Source: Xanthobacteraceae bacterium
Lineage (GTDB): Bacteria > Pseudomonadota > Alphaproteobacteria > Rhizobiales > Xanthobacteraceae
Length of the DNA stretch: 64,000 bases
Assembly: GCA_019635585.1 (NCBI GenBank)
Contig: JAHBZE010000001.1
Coordinates: 806,001 to 870,000, forward strand
Direction: 5' to 3'
Positions 1 through 8,952 of the stretch are shown here, piece by piece. Position numbers and translations under genes: made by a program. Position 1 is the stretch's first letter. The number at the start of each line of letters is the position of its first letter. The notes below the pieces were generated by a model. It was not told where the DNA came from, made no database searches, and saw nothing but the letters and a program-made list of their open reading frames with translations.

Positions 1-476
1 GACTTCTGGTAGTCGAGCTGGCCCAATGCCGCCTGCCAGCTTTTTTGGCTCGAATAAACGACGAGTTTGCCGGTCCGCCGATAGGAAAAGGCGAGCGCTT
101 CCTTGCCCGCGATCTCCTGATAGAGCTGGCGGCTATAGAACGAAAGCCTGAGCAATCGTTCGGTCGTGACGCGGCTCTGCTTCTTTGTGCAGGCGCGCAG
201 GAACGACATGAACCAGCGCCATTGATGCAGATGGAACTGGGGCCGCAAGCGGACCGGCGCATCGCGGCTGAAAAGCAGCGACGGCAGTTCGGAGAAAACC
301 GAAGGGCTCGCGAGCGGCGCGACATAGCTGTAACTGAGCTGGCTGCCGTTGGCGCGGCTCGCACCGGACGCGAGATCGCGCTCGCGTTCGAGCATGACGA
401 CTTCGTGCCCCTGCTTCACCAGAAAATAGCTGGTGCTGAGGCCGATGACGCCGCCGCCGATGACGATAACCTTCAT
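1..476 (-). CDS. FAD-dependent D-amino-acid dehydrogenase-like oxidoreductase (C-terminus outside window)
   Basis: Only the N-terminal ~158 residues are present; the gene runs off the left edge. Reading leftward from the ATG at 476, the protein opens with a Rossmann FAD-binding motif (VIVIGGGVIG, residues 3-12) followed by an acidic residue at the end of the second strand (MLERE). Then comes an ASGASRANGSQLSYSYVAP segment that resembles the DadA family signature. Such enzymes oxidise D-amino acids or related secondary amines to the imino/oxo acid, usually passing electrons to the respiratory chain. It starts 39 bases after the aminotransferase gene on the same strand, so the two are probably cotranscribed. 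An oxidase of another amine (glycine/sarcosine oxidase group) is the main alternative. Confidence 0.8.
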   Translation of the reverse strand, partial: MKVIVIGGGVIGLSTSYFLVKQGHEVVMLERERDLASGASRANGSQLSYSYVAPLASPSVFSELPSLLFSRDAPVRLRPQFHLHQWRWFMSFLRACTKKQSRVTTERLLRLSFYSRQLYQEIAGKEALAFSYRRTGKLVVYSSQKSWQAALGQLDYQK

Positions 477-515
477 GACGGGAACCGGGCCTTCGCTGCG
501 ACGGACAGCATGCGC

Positions 516-1841
516 TTACGCCCGGCCTACCAGCCCGTCGCGCATTAGATCCCGAAGCGTGTCCTCGAACGCGCCGAGGAAGAATTCCACGTCCTTGTCC
601 GTATGGGCGAGCGAAGTAACGCCGCCCATGTACGACATCAGTTCGACGCCCCGATTGCGCAATCCAAGCTGATAGCCGCGGACCAGATCTTTCGACAGGC
701 CGCGAATCTGCGCGGGGTCGAGTTTCCCTACGCCGCCATCCTTGTCGGTTTTACCGAAGAAGACATGAAACGTCGAAGCATCGCCATAAGCGGTGCCCGC
801 GATCTGGTGCGTTTCCAGCACCGATTTCATTCCTTTACGGATGCGCGAAGCCATTTCATTTGCGTGCTTCTGCGCTTCGCCGGTACGAACGACTTTCATT
901 GCAGCAACCGCGCCAGCCGCGATGATGGAGCAGCCGTTGAAAGTTCCTTTATGCGTGACACCGGGCTTGCGGCCGTTGAAGGCGAACGCGGGGTCGAGCA
1001 ACCGCATGATCTCCTCGCGCCCGCCGACTGCGCCGCCCGGCAAACCGCCGGTCAGAATTTTTGCGAAGGTCGACAGGTCGGGCCGAATGCCTACGACCTG
1101 CTGCATGCCGCCAGGACTCCAGCGAAAGCCGGTAATCACCTCGTCGAAAATGAGCACGACACCGTATTTGTCCGCGAGCGAACGCAGCGAATGGAGAAAT
1201 TCTTTTACGAGCGGTACCGAGCCCCAGTTCGGGCCGGACACTTCGCAGATGATCGCGGCGACGTCGTTGTTCGTTTTCAGGATGCTTTCAACCGCATCCG
1301 CTTCCGGCTTGCTGACGATCGTAAGTTCTCGCATCGCGTCGGGAATGCCGCACGACGCCGAGCGATCGTAAGGCGCGACCATTCCGTACATCAGGTAATC
1401 GTGCCAGCCGTGATAGTGCTGCTCGAAGCGGATGACTTTGGGCTTGCCGGTGAAGGCGCGCGCCAGACGGAGTGCGAGCATCGTCGCCTCGGTCCCGGAC
1501 GCCGTAAAACGTAGCCGCTCGACCGAAGGATACATTTCCTTGACGAGTTCGCCCCACTCGACTTCGAGCGGATGGCAATTCGCGTAATAGCTGCCGAGCG
1601 GCATCTGCTGCTGCACCGCCGCCACCACGTCCGGGTGCGCGTGTCCCAGCAGAAGCGACGCGCTTCCCATCGAGAAGTCGAGATATTCCTTTCCTTCAAC
1701 ATCCCACTTCTTCGAACCCTGCGCACGACTGACGTAGATCGGATACGGCTCGGTGTAGCGGTTCTCGTGGGAAATACCGCCGGCGAGCACTTCCCTCGCG
1801 CGCTTGAAATACGCAGACGAACTCGCGGCTTCGATGGACAT
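516..1841 (-). CDS. Class III PLP aminotransferase, glutamate-1-semialdehyde 2,1-aminomutase-like
   Basis: A 441-residue PLP enzyme of the GSA aminomutase/class III aminotransferase group. Visible motifs are SGTEAT (115-120, phosphate contact), HYHGWHD (142-148), IFDEVITGFR (231-240, the Asp pairing with the PLP nitrogen) and FAKILTGGLPGG with the predicted Schiff-base Lys at 261. The frame stays open upstream to a TTG at 1940, but the ATG at 1841 follows a clear AGGAG and matches the family N-terminus, so I chose it. Context (amino-acid oxidase downstream, hydantoinase genes upstream, operator at about 1944-1959) argues for a catabolic aminotransferase rather than the housekeeping tetrapyrrole enzyme. 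Substrate unknown. Confidence 0.88.
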   Translation of the reverse strand: MSIEAASSSAYFKRAREVLAGGISHENRYTEPYPIYVSRAQGSKKWDVEGKEYLDFSMGSASLLLGHAHPDVVAAVQQQMPLGSYYANCHPLEVEWGELVKEMYPSVERLRFTASGTEATMLALRLARAFTGKPKVIRFEQHYHGWHDYLMYGMVAPYDRSASCGIPDAMRELTIVSKPEADAVESILKTNNDVAAIICEVSGPNWGSVPLVKEFLHSLRSLADKYGVVLIFDEVITGFRWSPGGMQQVVGIRPDLSTFAKILTGGLPGGAVGGREEIMRLLDPAFAFNGRKPGVTHKGTFNGCSIIAAGAVAAMKVVRTGEAQKHANEMASRIRKGMKSVLETHQIAGTAYGDASTFHVFFGKTDKDGGVGKLDPAQIRGLSKDLVRGYQLGLRNRGVELMSYMGGVTSLAHTDKDVEFFLGAFEDTLRDLMRDGLVGRA

Positions 1842-1935
1842 TAGGAGCAACTCCTGGGCGGCTGACAGGCCACCGGTGGGAATGGGGGCACGGGAAACGA
1901 GAACGCGTCGAACTGTGTAGCAGCCATCCAATATC

Positions 1936-1959
1936 GTCAACTATTTTGTCGACATTTTT
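1936..1959. promoter_or_regulatory. Putative GntR operator before the aminotransferase gene
   Basis: TTTTGTCGACA at 1944-1954, containing the palindrome TGTCGACA (1947-1954), with a GTCAAC half-site at 1936-1941. The same elements occur at 6165-6187 and, with variation, at 8826-8850. It lies about 100 bases upstream of the aminotransferase start. Assignment to the GntR/FCD protein encoded at 6262-6933 is inference. Confidence 0.5.
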
Positions 1960-2021
1960 AGCGGGAAAGCTGCTTTCATATTGATTTCATTTAGATTTCC
2001 TGAGTTTTCAGCGGGTGTGGG

Positions 2022-4082
2022 TCAGGCGTCCCGAAGGCTGACGCAGTCCAGCGCCGAGGACGGCAACACCGTCACACGCCACTTCGGCGGGACGACCGAA
2101 GTGCATCCGGGCTCTTCAATGATGGCCGGACCTTCGAGAACGTATCCAGCGTTCATCCTGGTGCGGTCATACACTTTGCACTCGTGTTTTTCGCCGTCGA
2201 ACCAGACCGGCCGCGTTTCGACGACCACGTTCTTGCCGTCACCCAGCGGAAACGCGATGTCGATTTTATCGACGAGACCGAGCGCAACCAAACGGATCGC
2301 CGTCACCTGAACGTCGTTGGTGGTGTCGGCATAGCCGAAGGTCTCTTCGTGACGTCCAAGGAAAGCCGCGACCAGCGGCTCCCAGGAACGGTTTGTGTCG
2401 CGCCACGGAATCGACAGTGTGAAAGACTGGCCCGCATACCGCATGTCGATGCTGAAAGTGAAATGTTGCTTTGACGCTGCGAAGCCGTCTTCCTTCAGCT
2501 GCTCCGCTGCTTGCGCGCGCAACTCCTTGATACGCTTCTCAAGATCGGAAAACGGGCTCTTGCTCGCCGCTCCTTCCCATACCGCGACATAGTCGCGCCG
2601 ATGGTCGGCAAGCATTTGCCCGAACGCAGACAGATGACCTGGCATCGGCGGAATCATCGCACGCGGCACATAGAGTTCGTCGGCGACTGGCAAGAGATGC
2701 ATAGGGCCGGCGCCGCCGAAGCCGAACAGAACGAAATCGCGCGGGTCATGCCCGCGATGCACCGATACCTCGCGCACCGCACCCGCCATTTTGGCGACCG
2801 CAATCCGCAACGCGCTTTCCGCGAGTTCCTGGACATCGGCTTCGCTTCGGCCGATCTGCCGTGCGAGCGCGGTCATCGCTTCCCGCGCGGCGTCGATCGA
2901 AAGCTTCAGCCCTCCGCTGATCGCGCGTTCGGAAGGAAGCCGGCCGAGAAGCAGGTTCGCGTCCGAAATCGTCGGAAGCTTGCCGCCGCGCAGGTAACAG
3001 GCCGGGCCAGGAATCGCGCCCGCGCTCTGCGGACCCACTTCGAGGGTGCCGTCCGGTTGCGCCGAGATGATGCTACCGCCGCCCGCGCCGATGGTATGAA
3101 TATCGAGTTGCGGCCAGGCGAGCGGAAACGCTTCGTGCTGATTGTCATGCGAAGTGCGCGCCATGCGATTATGAATTAATGCGACGTCGGTGCTAGTGCC
3201 GCCCATATCGAAAGTGATGCAGTTCGGCGTATCCGCCATTTCGCAAATGCGGATGGTGCCGTTCACGCCCCCGACGGGGCCGGAAAGAAAGGTCGATACC
3301 GCGGTCTTCGACGCGCGATCGAGCGTCATGGCGCCGCCGTTCGACGTCATGATACTGACTGGCGCGTTCACACCACGATCGGACAGCGCAGCGGTGAGCG
3401 TTTTCAGGTAATCTACAATCCGCGGCGTCAGATAGGCGTTCAGCACGCAGGTCGAGAAGCGGCCGAACTCTCCCTTCTCGGGCAGCAGAATCGCAGACTC
3501 CGTGACGGGTACGCCGGGCAATAATTTGCGCAGCGCTTCGCCGGCTTTCGCTTCGTTCGAGTCGTTCTTGTAGGAGTTGATGAAGCAGACCGCGACCGCT
3601 CCGACGCTCGCGTCCTTGAAAGTCTTTGCGACTTCCGAATAGTCGAACCCATTGATGTCGTGCAGCACGCTTCCGTCAGCAGCTACCCGTTCGGGCGCCT
3701 CCAGACGCAGCGAGCGCTCGATCAGCGGCGCCTGCCGAACAAATTTGATGTCGAACAGGCCGCCGACGAGGCGCCGCGTCAATCCGATCTCGATGACGTC
3801 GCGAAATCCTTCGGTCGTCAGCAACCCGGTTTTAGCGCCCTTCTGCTCGAGTACCGTATTGGTCGCGATCGTCGTGCCATGCACGAAAGCCATGATCGAG
3901 CCGAGATCAATGCCAAGAGCATCGAGCGCCTCGAGCACGCCGCGCCACTGACTTCCCGGAACGGACGGCACTTTCGCCGAAAGCAGGGCATGGTTTGCAA
4001 CGTTGTAGCAGAGGATGTCGGTAAAGGTGCCGCCGACATCGATGCCGACAATGTGCGTTCCGGTTGTCATGGGGTCCGTCAT
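2022..4082 (-). CDS. hyuA: Hydantoinase/oxoprolinase A subunit (HyuA family)
   Basis: A 686-residue HyuA-family protein, the ATP-binding half of ATP-dependent hydantoinases, 5-oxoprolinase and acetone/acetophenone carboxylases. The N-terminus carries VGIDVGGTFTDILCY (ASKHA-type phosphate loop) and HGTTIATNTVLEQKGA. A central FDMGGTSTDVAL repeats the nucleotide-binding signature, and GGGSI and FGFGGAGPMH are typical of the family. The frame can be extended to a TTG at 4097 overlapping the upstream stop; I prefer the ATG at 4082. It is the second gene of a two-gene operon after hyuB. The pair hydrolyses cyclic amides with ATP, but substrate cannot be read from sequence; N-methylhydantoin, 5-oxoproline and related lactams are candidates. 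Confidence 0.93.
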   Translation of the reverse strand: MTDPMTTGTHIVGIDVGGTFTDILCYNVANHALLSAKVPSVPGSQWRGVLEALDALGIDLGSIMAFVHGTTIATNTVLEQKGAKTGLLTTEGFRDVIEIGLTRRLVGGLFDIKFVRQAPLIERSLRLEAPERVAADGSVLHDINGFDYSEVAKTFKDASVGAVAVCFINSYKNDSNEAKAGEALRKLLPGVPVTESAILLPEKGEFGRFSTCVLNAYLTPRIVDYLKTLTAALSDRGVNAPVSIMTSNGGAMTLDRASKTAVSTFLSGPVGGVNGTIRICEMADTPNCITFDMGGTSTDVALIHNRMARTSHDNQHEAFPLAWPQLDIHTIGAGGGSIISAQPDGTLEVGPQSAGAIPGPACYLRGGKLPTISDANLLLGRLPSERAISGGLKLSIDAAREAMTALARQIGRSEADVQELAESALRIAVAKMAGAVREVSVHRGHDPRDFVLFGFGGAGPMHLLPVADELYVPRAMIPPMPGHLSAFGQMLADHRRDYVAVWEGAASKSPFSDLEKRIKELRAQAAEQLKEDGFAASKQHFTFSIDMRYAGQSFTLSIPWRDTNRSWEPLVAAFLGRHEETFGYADTTNDVQVTAIRLVALGLVDKIDIAFPLGDGKNVVVETRPVWFDGEKHECKVYDRTRMNAGYVLEGPAIIEEPGCTSVVPPKWRVTVLPSSALDCVSLRDA

Positions 4083-4093
4083 TGCTGTTTGTT

Positions 4094-6130
4094 TCAATGG
4101 GCGGTGCGAACGGGACGGACTTCGACCCGATCGCCGACCTCGCCGGCAACGAGCGCCAGGGTCGCAGCATCGACACGCAATACATCGCCGCCACCATCGA
4201 CGACGCGTACCCAGGCGCGCGGCGAGGCGTGTTCGCGGGTAACGATTTCAATGAGCGCGCCGTCCGCCACGGACAGGCGCGCAGCTGCAGCGCGCGGCAA
4301 TTCAACGATACGCCGGAAACCTTCCAGAAGTTCGGCATTTACGAGCTGGAGCGACAAGAAAACACGCGACGACCTGATTTCTTCACGCTTCTTCTGCGTT
4401 GCTTGTGCGTCGACATTTCCGTCCGGCGTTATCGCGACGCCATAGCGGCGCAACGCTTCACCAGCGCCGAGATACCCGAGGGAAACATCCCTGCGCACTT
4501 TCTCGATATCGCGTTCCAGCGGATCGCCGTAGCCACCGCCGCCCGAAGTTTCCACCATGACGATATCGCCGTCGTTCAACGGAAAGCCTGCCACTTTTCC
4601 GGGATGCGCGGAGGGTTGAACCAGGCTATCACCGCGCTTCACCACGAAATGATTAGGCTCGCCGTACATCCCTCCCATTACGCCGTAAGGCGGGATGACG
4701 TTCCTGTCCGAAAGGATCGAAAGCGAAGCGCTATCACTAAGCACACGAATGCAGCGGCGCATTCCAAACCCGCCACGGTTTTTCCCGTCGCCGCAGGAGT
4801 TTTCGCGAATGCCGTAGCTCTCGATACGAAGCGGAAGCGAACTCTCCACCACCTCGATAGATTGAACCGAATTGAAGTCGCCGTCGCTGAACGCGCGAAC
4901 CACGGTGCCTCCATCGAGATCCTTCGAAGCCCCCGTGCCGCCGGCGGGATACTCATAAAACAGGAACGATCCCCATTTCGGATCGTTGCCGCCGATCAGC
5001 GTGTGGTTGGCCCCGCCTTTTAAAGCGCCAGAGATCATCTCCGGCATGGCCTGACCGAGCGCCGCAACCATCAGCGAATCGAGCAGCGCCTTGACCTCGA
5101 CCATACCGCCGCACGGCGCCGGCCAGCGCGCGTTGATGAAGCTGCCGACAGGCGCGATGACTTCGATCGGCTCGAACGAGCCGTGATTGATCGAGGTTTT
5201 CGGGTCGAGGAACGCTTTCGCAATCGTGCAGACTGCATTCGGCGCCATGGATGGTCCGACATTTGTCGGGCCTTTCGTTTGCGGTGCCGTGCCGGTGAAA
5301 TCGGCGATCATCCGGTCGCCGTCGATGGTGAGCTTCAGGCGTGCAACGATCGGCTCGTGATCGTTACCATTGGATTCGATATAGCCTTCGGCATAGTACA
5401 CGCCGTCCGGACAGGCTTTGATCCGTTCTCGCATCACCTGTTCGGAGCGGTGCATTAATTCGTCGATCGAGGAAAGCATTTTCTCCGCGCCGAAACGCGT
5501 AATCAGCCGTTTCACATGCTCCGCAGCTTTCCTCGACGTGCCGAGCATCGTCTTGAAGTCGCCCTTGCGCTCCGCCGGATTGCGCATGTTCTGGAAAAGC
5601 AATTCGAGAAATGCCTCGTTGAGCTTTCCCTTCTCGCTAATTCGCGTGGGCACAATCCGTATGCCCTCTTGCAGAATTTCCGTGACTCGTCCCGACAGAC
5701 TGCCCGGCGTCGAACCGCCGACATCACCCCAATGGCAGCGGGCCGCGGCGAACAGCACCAGCTTGTTTTCCGAGAATACCGGATAAAGCATCAGCACGTC
5801 GTTGAGATGCGTGCCTCCGGTGTAGGGATCGTTATGAAGAAAGACGTCGCCTTCGCGGATATCGCCGCCGAACACGCGGATGATTTCTCGCGCGGAGTGC
5901 GGAACAGCAAAGATATGCAACGGATTGTCGTCTAGCGATTGCGCGAGAAGCCGGCCATCCGCGCTGACAAGCGCGCAGGAGAAATCGTGTCCTTCGTAGA
6001 TGATCGACGAATATGACGAGTGAATGATGTTGGCGCGCATCTCCTTGACGACCGCGACAAGGGACTCGCGCACCAGTTCGAGAACACCGATATCCCTGTT
6101 CTTGCCGCTCACGGCTGATTGTTCGGACAC
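4094..6130 (-). CDS. hyuB: Hydantoinase/oxoprolinase B subunit (HyuB family)
   Basis: A 678-residue HyuB-family protein that pairs with HyuA. Recognisable segments include HSSYSSIIYEGHDFSCALV, HNDPYTGGTHLNDVLM (conserved metal/active-site region) and the C-terminal TSGGGGYGDPLERD. The start is set at GTG 6130 because AAGGGGAAGG lies 3-6 bases before it; a TTG at 6151 would place that sequence inside the gene. The palindrome TTTTGTCGACAAAA is 35 bases upstream of the GTG, so this is the first gene of a regulated hyuB-hyuA unit. The family also includes acetone carboxylase subunits, but no third (gamma) subunit is seen, favouring a hydantoinase/oxoprolinase-type reaction. Confidence 0.93.
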   Translation of the reverse strand: MSEQSAVSGKNRDIGVLELVRESLVAVVKEMRANIIHSSYSSIIYEGHDFSCALVSADGRLLAQSLDDNPLHIFAVPHSAREIIRVFGGDIREGDVFLHNDPYTGGTHLNDVLMLYPVFSENKLVLFAAARCHWGDVGGSTPGSLSGRVTEILQEGIRIVPTRISEKGKLNEAFLELLFQNMRNPAERKGDFKTMLGTSRKAAEHVKRLITRFGAEKMLSSIDELMHRSEQVMRERIKACPDGVYYAEGYIESNGNDHEPIVARLKLTIDGDRMIADFTGTAPQTKGPTNVGPSMAPNAVCTIAKAFLDPKTSINHGSFEPIEVIAPVGSFINARWPAPCGGMVEVKALLDSLMVAALGQAMPEMISGALKGGANHTLIGGNDPKWGSFLFYEYPAGGTGASKDLDGGTVVRAFSDGDFNSVQSIEVVESSLPLRIESYGIRENSCGDGKNRGGFGMRRCIRVLSDSASLSILSDRNVIPPYGVMGGMYGEPNHFVVKRGDSLVQPSAHPGKVAGFPLNDGDIVMVETSGGGGYGDPLERDIEKVRRDVSLGYLGAGEALRRYGVAITPDGNVDAQATQKKREEIRSSRVFLSLQLVNAELLEGFRRIVELPRAAAARLSVADGALIEIVTREHASPRAWVRVVDGGGDVLRVDAATLALVAGEVGDRVEVRPVRTAH

Positions 6131-6164
6131 TGACCTTCCCCTTGGCGTCAAAAAGATTTTGCTA

Positions 6165-6187
6165 TTTTGTCGACAAAAAAGTCAACA
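6165..6187. promoter_or_regulatory. Putative GntR operator upstream of hyuBA
   Basis: Perfect 14-base palindrome TTTTGTCGACAAAA (6165-6178), followed by a GTCAAC half-site at 6181-6186. It lies between the end of the GntR gene and the start of hyuB. The same core recurs at 1944-1954 and 8826-8850. Confidence 0.6.
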
Positions 6188-6261
6188 CTATATTTGCGGC
6201 AGGGGCGACTCCTGCGCATTTTCCGGCGCGAGAAAATCAGCGGCTGCCGGCTCAGGCTTCC

Positions 6262-6933
6262 TTAGAAGATGAAGTCGCGATAGCGGTCGATCGATTCTCT
6301 CGCAGTCGCAATAATTTTGGATTTGATGCTCGCAGCGGCATCGGCCTCGCGCGCCGCGAGCGCCTTCGTCAATTTGCGGTGCAGATCAAATCCTAGTTCC
6401 GCCCGACCCTGCAACACCACAACGCGGCGGGCCATCACCTGAGTCCGGTCATGAATGCGATCCAGCATATCGGCGAGGATCGGGTTATTCGCGTACTTGA
6501 TAATGCGGCGGTTGAGATCGCCGAGCAGCGCTTCGTAGGCCGTATATTCCCCATTACGCAACTGCGTTTCGATTGCCGGGCTGAAGCGCTTGAGCAGATC
6601 GTCCCATGCGCCCTTCGGCGACTCCGTCGCTGCGAGCTTCGCTGCCAGCGCCTCCAGCACTTCGCGCACGTGATACAGGCTGATCGCTTGTGCTGCGTCC
6701 AAATATGCGACCATCGCCCCGCGATTGGGGACGCGAACGATCAACCCACGCTGTTCGAGCGCACCAAAGATCTCGCGCACATGCGCGCGGGAAAGGCCGA
6801 ACTCGGCGGCCATTTCCTGTTCGCGAAGCTTGCTCCCGGGAAGCAACTGGTGCTCCGAAATCCGGTTGCGGATGGTTTCGAACGCATCCTTTCGGCTTTT
6901 GGCGGCTTTTGCCCTCTGCGGCTTCTTCGACAT
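6262..6933 (-). CDS. GntR-family transcriptional regulator, FCD (FadR) subfamily
   Basis: A 223-residue regulator with an N-terminal winged helix-turn-helix (IRNRISEHQLLPGSKLREQEMAAEFGLSRAHVREI region; the second half is the classic GntR recognition region) and a C-terminal all-helical FCD ligand domain. The FCD domain includes the acidic and His positions typical of a metal-binding effector pocket (LGDLNRRIIKYANN, DLHRKLTKAL). It starts from ATG 6933, 102 bases after the TPP enzyme gene, and hyuB starts 131 bases downstream. TTGTCgACAA-type sites at three nearby promoters make it the obvious local regulator, likely a repressor released by a pathway carboxylate. Confidence 0.9.
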   Translation of the reverse strand: MSKKPQRAKAAKSRKDAFETIRNRISEHQLLPGSKLREQEMAAEFGLSRAHVREIFGALEQRGLIVRVPNRGAMVAYLDAAQAISLYHVREVLEALAAKLAATESPKGAWDDLLKRFSPAIETQLRNGEYTAYEALLGDLNRRIIKYANNPILADMLDRIHDRTQVMARRVVVLQGRAELGFDLHRKLTKALAAREADAAASIKSKIIATARESIDRYRDFIF

Positions 6934-7035
6934 CTTGCATCCCGGCTACGCGACGATTCATAGCAAAAACACAAGTCCGTTGCCATGTTTCGCCGCGCGG
7001 CACCGAAATACACCGAGCAGCGAAGCAGAAGGCGA

Positions 7036-8739
7036 TCAGCTCTTTTGAACCCCTGCACGATGCGCGAACGAATCGCGGCGGAAACTGTAAAGCGCATTGG
7101 GGTCCATCTGGATATCGACCACCGCCGGTTTGCCGCACTGAAGCGCGGCTTCGACCGTCGAGCCTATGTCCTGCGGACGCTCCACGCGAAAGCCTTTCGC
7201 GCCGTAAAGCTCCGCGAGCTTGTCGTAAGGCGGGTTCTTGACATCCGCGCCGATGTAGCGGCCATCGAAGAAGTCGCGTTGATACGCTTTCTCCGCGCCC
7301 CAGCAATGATTGTTCATGACGATCGTCACGGTGTTGAGTCCGCAGGAAACGGCCGTGCTCAATTCTGATGACGTCATGCCGAAGCCGCCATCCCCCATGA
7401 GACTGACGACCGGGCGATCGGGAGCCGCCGCCTTCGCGCCGAGACCAGCCGCGAAGGAGAAGCCGACCAGTCCGAAATCGAGCGGGCTCAGGAAGGACGG
7501 CGGCTCGAGGTGATAGAGCGCATCGGTCGCCTGCAAACATAATGTGCCGGCATCGATCGTGACGATAGAATTGGCAGGCAGAACTCCGCGCAGAACCTTG
7601 AATAGCGTTTGCGGCTGGATCGGCGATGTCATCGCAGCGCCCTTCTCGTCGCGCTCCTCCAGCATTTTCTTACGCTTCGCCTGGAAGTCCTTCTTCCACT
7701 GCTCGGCCTTCGCGTTTCGCTTCATCCCCTGAATTTCGCGGGTGAGTTGCGCGGAAACCTTCGCGGCGTCGCCCCAGATGCCGATCGATACCGGAAAATG
7801 CCGGCCGATCGCGGTCGGCTCGATCTCCACCTGGATGATCTTCGCATTACGATTGAGGTTGTCGTAGGAATAGAACGTGGAATTGAAGCCGAGCCGCGTG
7901 CCGAGCGCAAGAATGACATCCGCTTCGCGCGCGAGATCCGACGCTACAGGATTACCGCGCGGACCTACGCCGCCTGCGAACAGCGGATGATCATTCGGGA
8001 TCGCATCGCTGTGACCCGCGGCTGCGGCAACCGGCGCGTTCAGAAGTTCACCGAGCGCAAGCGCCGCCTTGTGTCCCCTGCTCCATTTCACGCCAGCGCC
8101 CGCAACGATGAGCGGCCGTTCGGCGTTGGCGAGAAGATTCGCGGCTTCCGAGATCTGGTCGGCGTCGCCCTGCGGCGAAACCTGCACGCGGTACGCGCCC
8201 GGCTCTCCCGGCGCCTCGAACTCCGCGCTTTCCGAGAGCACGTCGCGCGGAAGATTCAGTTGAACCGGACCCATGCGCGGCGTCATCGCAGTGCGGAACG
8301 CTTCGCGAAACATTTCCGGAATCCGCTCGGTGCGATTGACGGTCCAGGTCTTCTTGGTGATCGGGGTCGCGAGTGCCTGCTGGTCGACTTCCTGAAACGC
8401 TCCGCGATACTGATGCGCCGAGGAGAGCATGCCGGCAATCGCGATCACCGGCGAGAACGCAGCCGACGCCTGCGCGAGACCCGTCACGAGATTGGTAACG
8501 CCCGGACCGTTTTGCCCCGCGAGCACGACGCCCGCCTTGCCGGACACGCGCGCATAGGCGTCGGCCATATGCGTGCCGGTGCGCTCGTCGCGGATACCGA
8601 TGAAGCGGACGTCATTCGCATCATAGAGTGCGTCGAAGACCTCCATAGTCGCGGAGCCGATGAGTCCGAATACGCAACGCACGTCCTCGGCACGAAGCGA
8701 TTCAACGACCGCCCTTCCGCCCGTCATGGATTTTTTCAA
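7036..8739 (-). CDS. TPP-dependent enzyme of the acetolactate synthase/sulfoacetaldehyde acetyltransferase type
   Basis: A 567-residue three-domain TPP enzyme. The N-terminal PYR domain has VFGLIGSATMEVF and the activating Glu in RDERTGTHMADAYAR (Glu52). QNGPGVTN and FQEVDQQALA follow. The C-terminal PP domain has the TPP motif GDGGFGMTSSEL ... IVMNN. FGLIGSA, QNGPGVTN and FQEVDQ resemble sulfoacetaldehyde acetyltransferase (Xsc) more than biosynthetic IlvB, but no phosphotransacetylase or sulfonate gene is adjacent, so the reaction is open. The start is TTG 8739, five bases after GGAGG; the in-frame ATG at 8727 is 17 bases from it. Operator-like repeats lie ~90 bases upstream. GntR follows downstream. 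Confidence 0.85.
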   Translation of the reverse strand: MKKSMTGGRAVVESLRAEDVRCVFGLIGSATMEVFDALYDANDVRFIGIRDERTGTHMADAYARVSGKAGVVLAGQNGPGVTNLVTGLAQASAAFSPVIAIAGMLSSAHQYRGAFQEVDQQALATPITKKTWTVNRTERIPEMFREAFRTAMTPRMGPVQLNLPRDVLSESAEFEAPGEPGAYRVQVSPQGDADQISEAANLLANAERPLIVAGAGVKWSRGHKAALALGELLNAPVAAAAGHSDAIPNDHPLFAGGVGPRGNPVASDLAREADVILALGTRLGFNSTFYSYDNLNRNAKIIQVEIEPTAIGRHFPVSIGIWGDAAKVSAQLTREIQGMKRNAKAEQWKKDFQAKRKKMLEERDEKGAAMTSPIQPQTLFKVLRGVLPANSIVTIDAGTLCLQATDALYHLEPPSFLSPLDFGLVGFSFAAGLGAKAAAPDRPVVSLMGDGGFGMTSSELSTAVSCGLNTVTIVMNNHCWGAEKAYQRDFFDGRYIGADVKNPPYDKLAELYGAKGFRVERPQDIGSTVEAALQCGKPAVVDIQMDPNALYSFRRDSFAHRAGVQKS

Positions 8740-8825
8740 AACGTCCTCCCTCTCATCCGGCCCATGCCACGGGCCACGGCCCTGCGGTATGGCTTTAGAA
8801 TATCAGGATGATGCATTAGTCAATA

Positions 8826-8850
8826 TTGTCAACAAAAATGTTGTCAATAA
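8826..8850. promoter_or_regulatory. Tandem GntR-type half palindromes upstream of the TPP enzyme
   Basis: TTGTCAACAA (8826-8835) and TTGTCAATAA (8841-8850) are spaced 15 bases apart. Each is a one- or two-base variant of the TTGTCGACAA palindrome found at 6165-6178. They sit 87-113 bases upstream of the TTG start at 8739. Confidence 0.5.
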
Positions 8851-8890
8851 TTTTCGAAGAGGAGGCCACTGTGAATGGTGCTGCTCCAAC

Positions 8891-8927
8891 AAAAAACGCC
8901 GGCAGCCACTTCGGGCAGCCGGCGTTT
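8891..8927 (-). terminator. Rho-independent terminator of the acyl-CoA carboxylase operon
   Basis: Read on the minus strand, AACGCCGGC and GCCGGCGTT form a strong GC-rich stem closed by a short loop and followed by a run of six T residues. It lies 26 bases beyond the stop of the CMD gene at 8953. Confidence 0.85.
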
Positions 8928-8952
8928 CGCGATTTTCGGGGGATTGGCTGGA

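Noticed and set aside
6195-6214. GCAGG/CCTGC hairpin downstream of the GntR gene as a terminator
   Set aside because: Five-base stem without a T-run; too weak to call.
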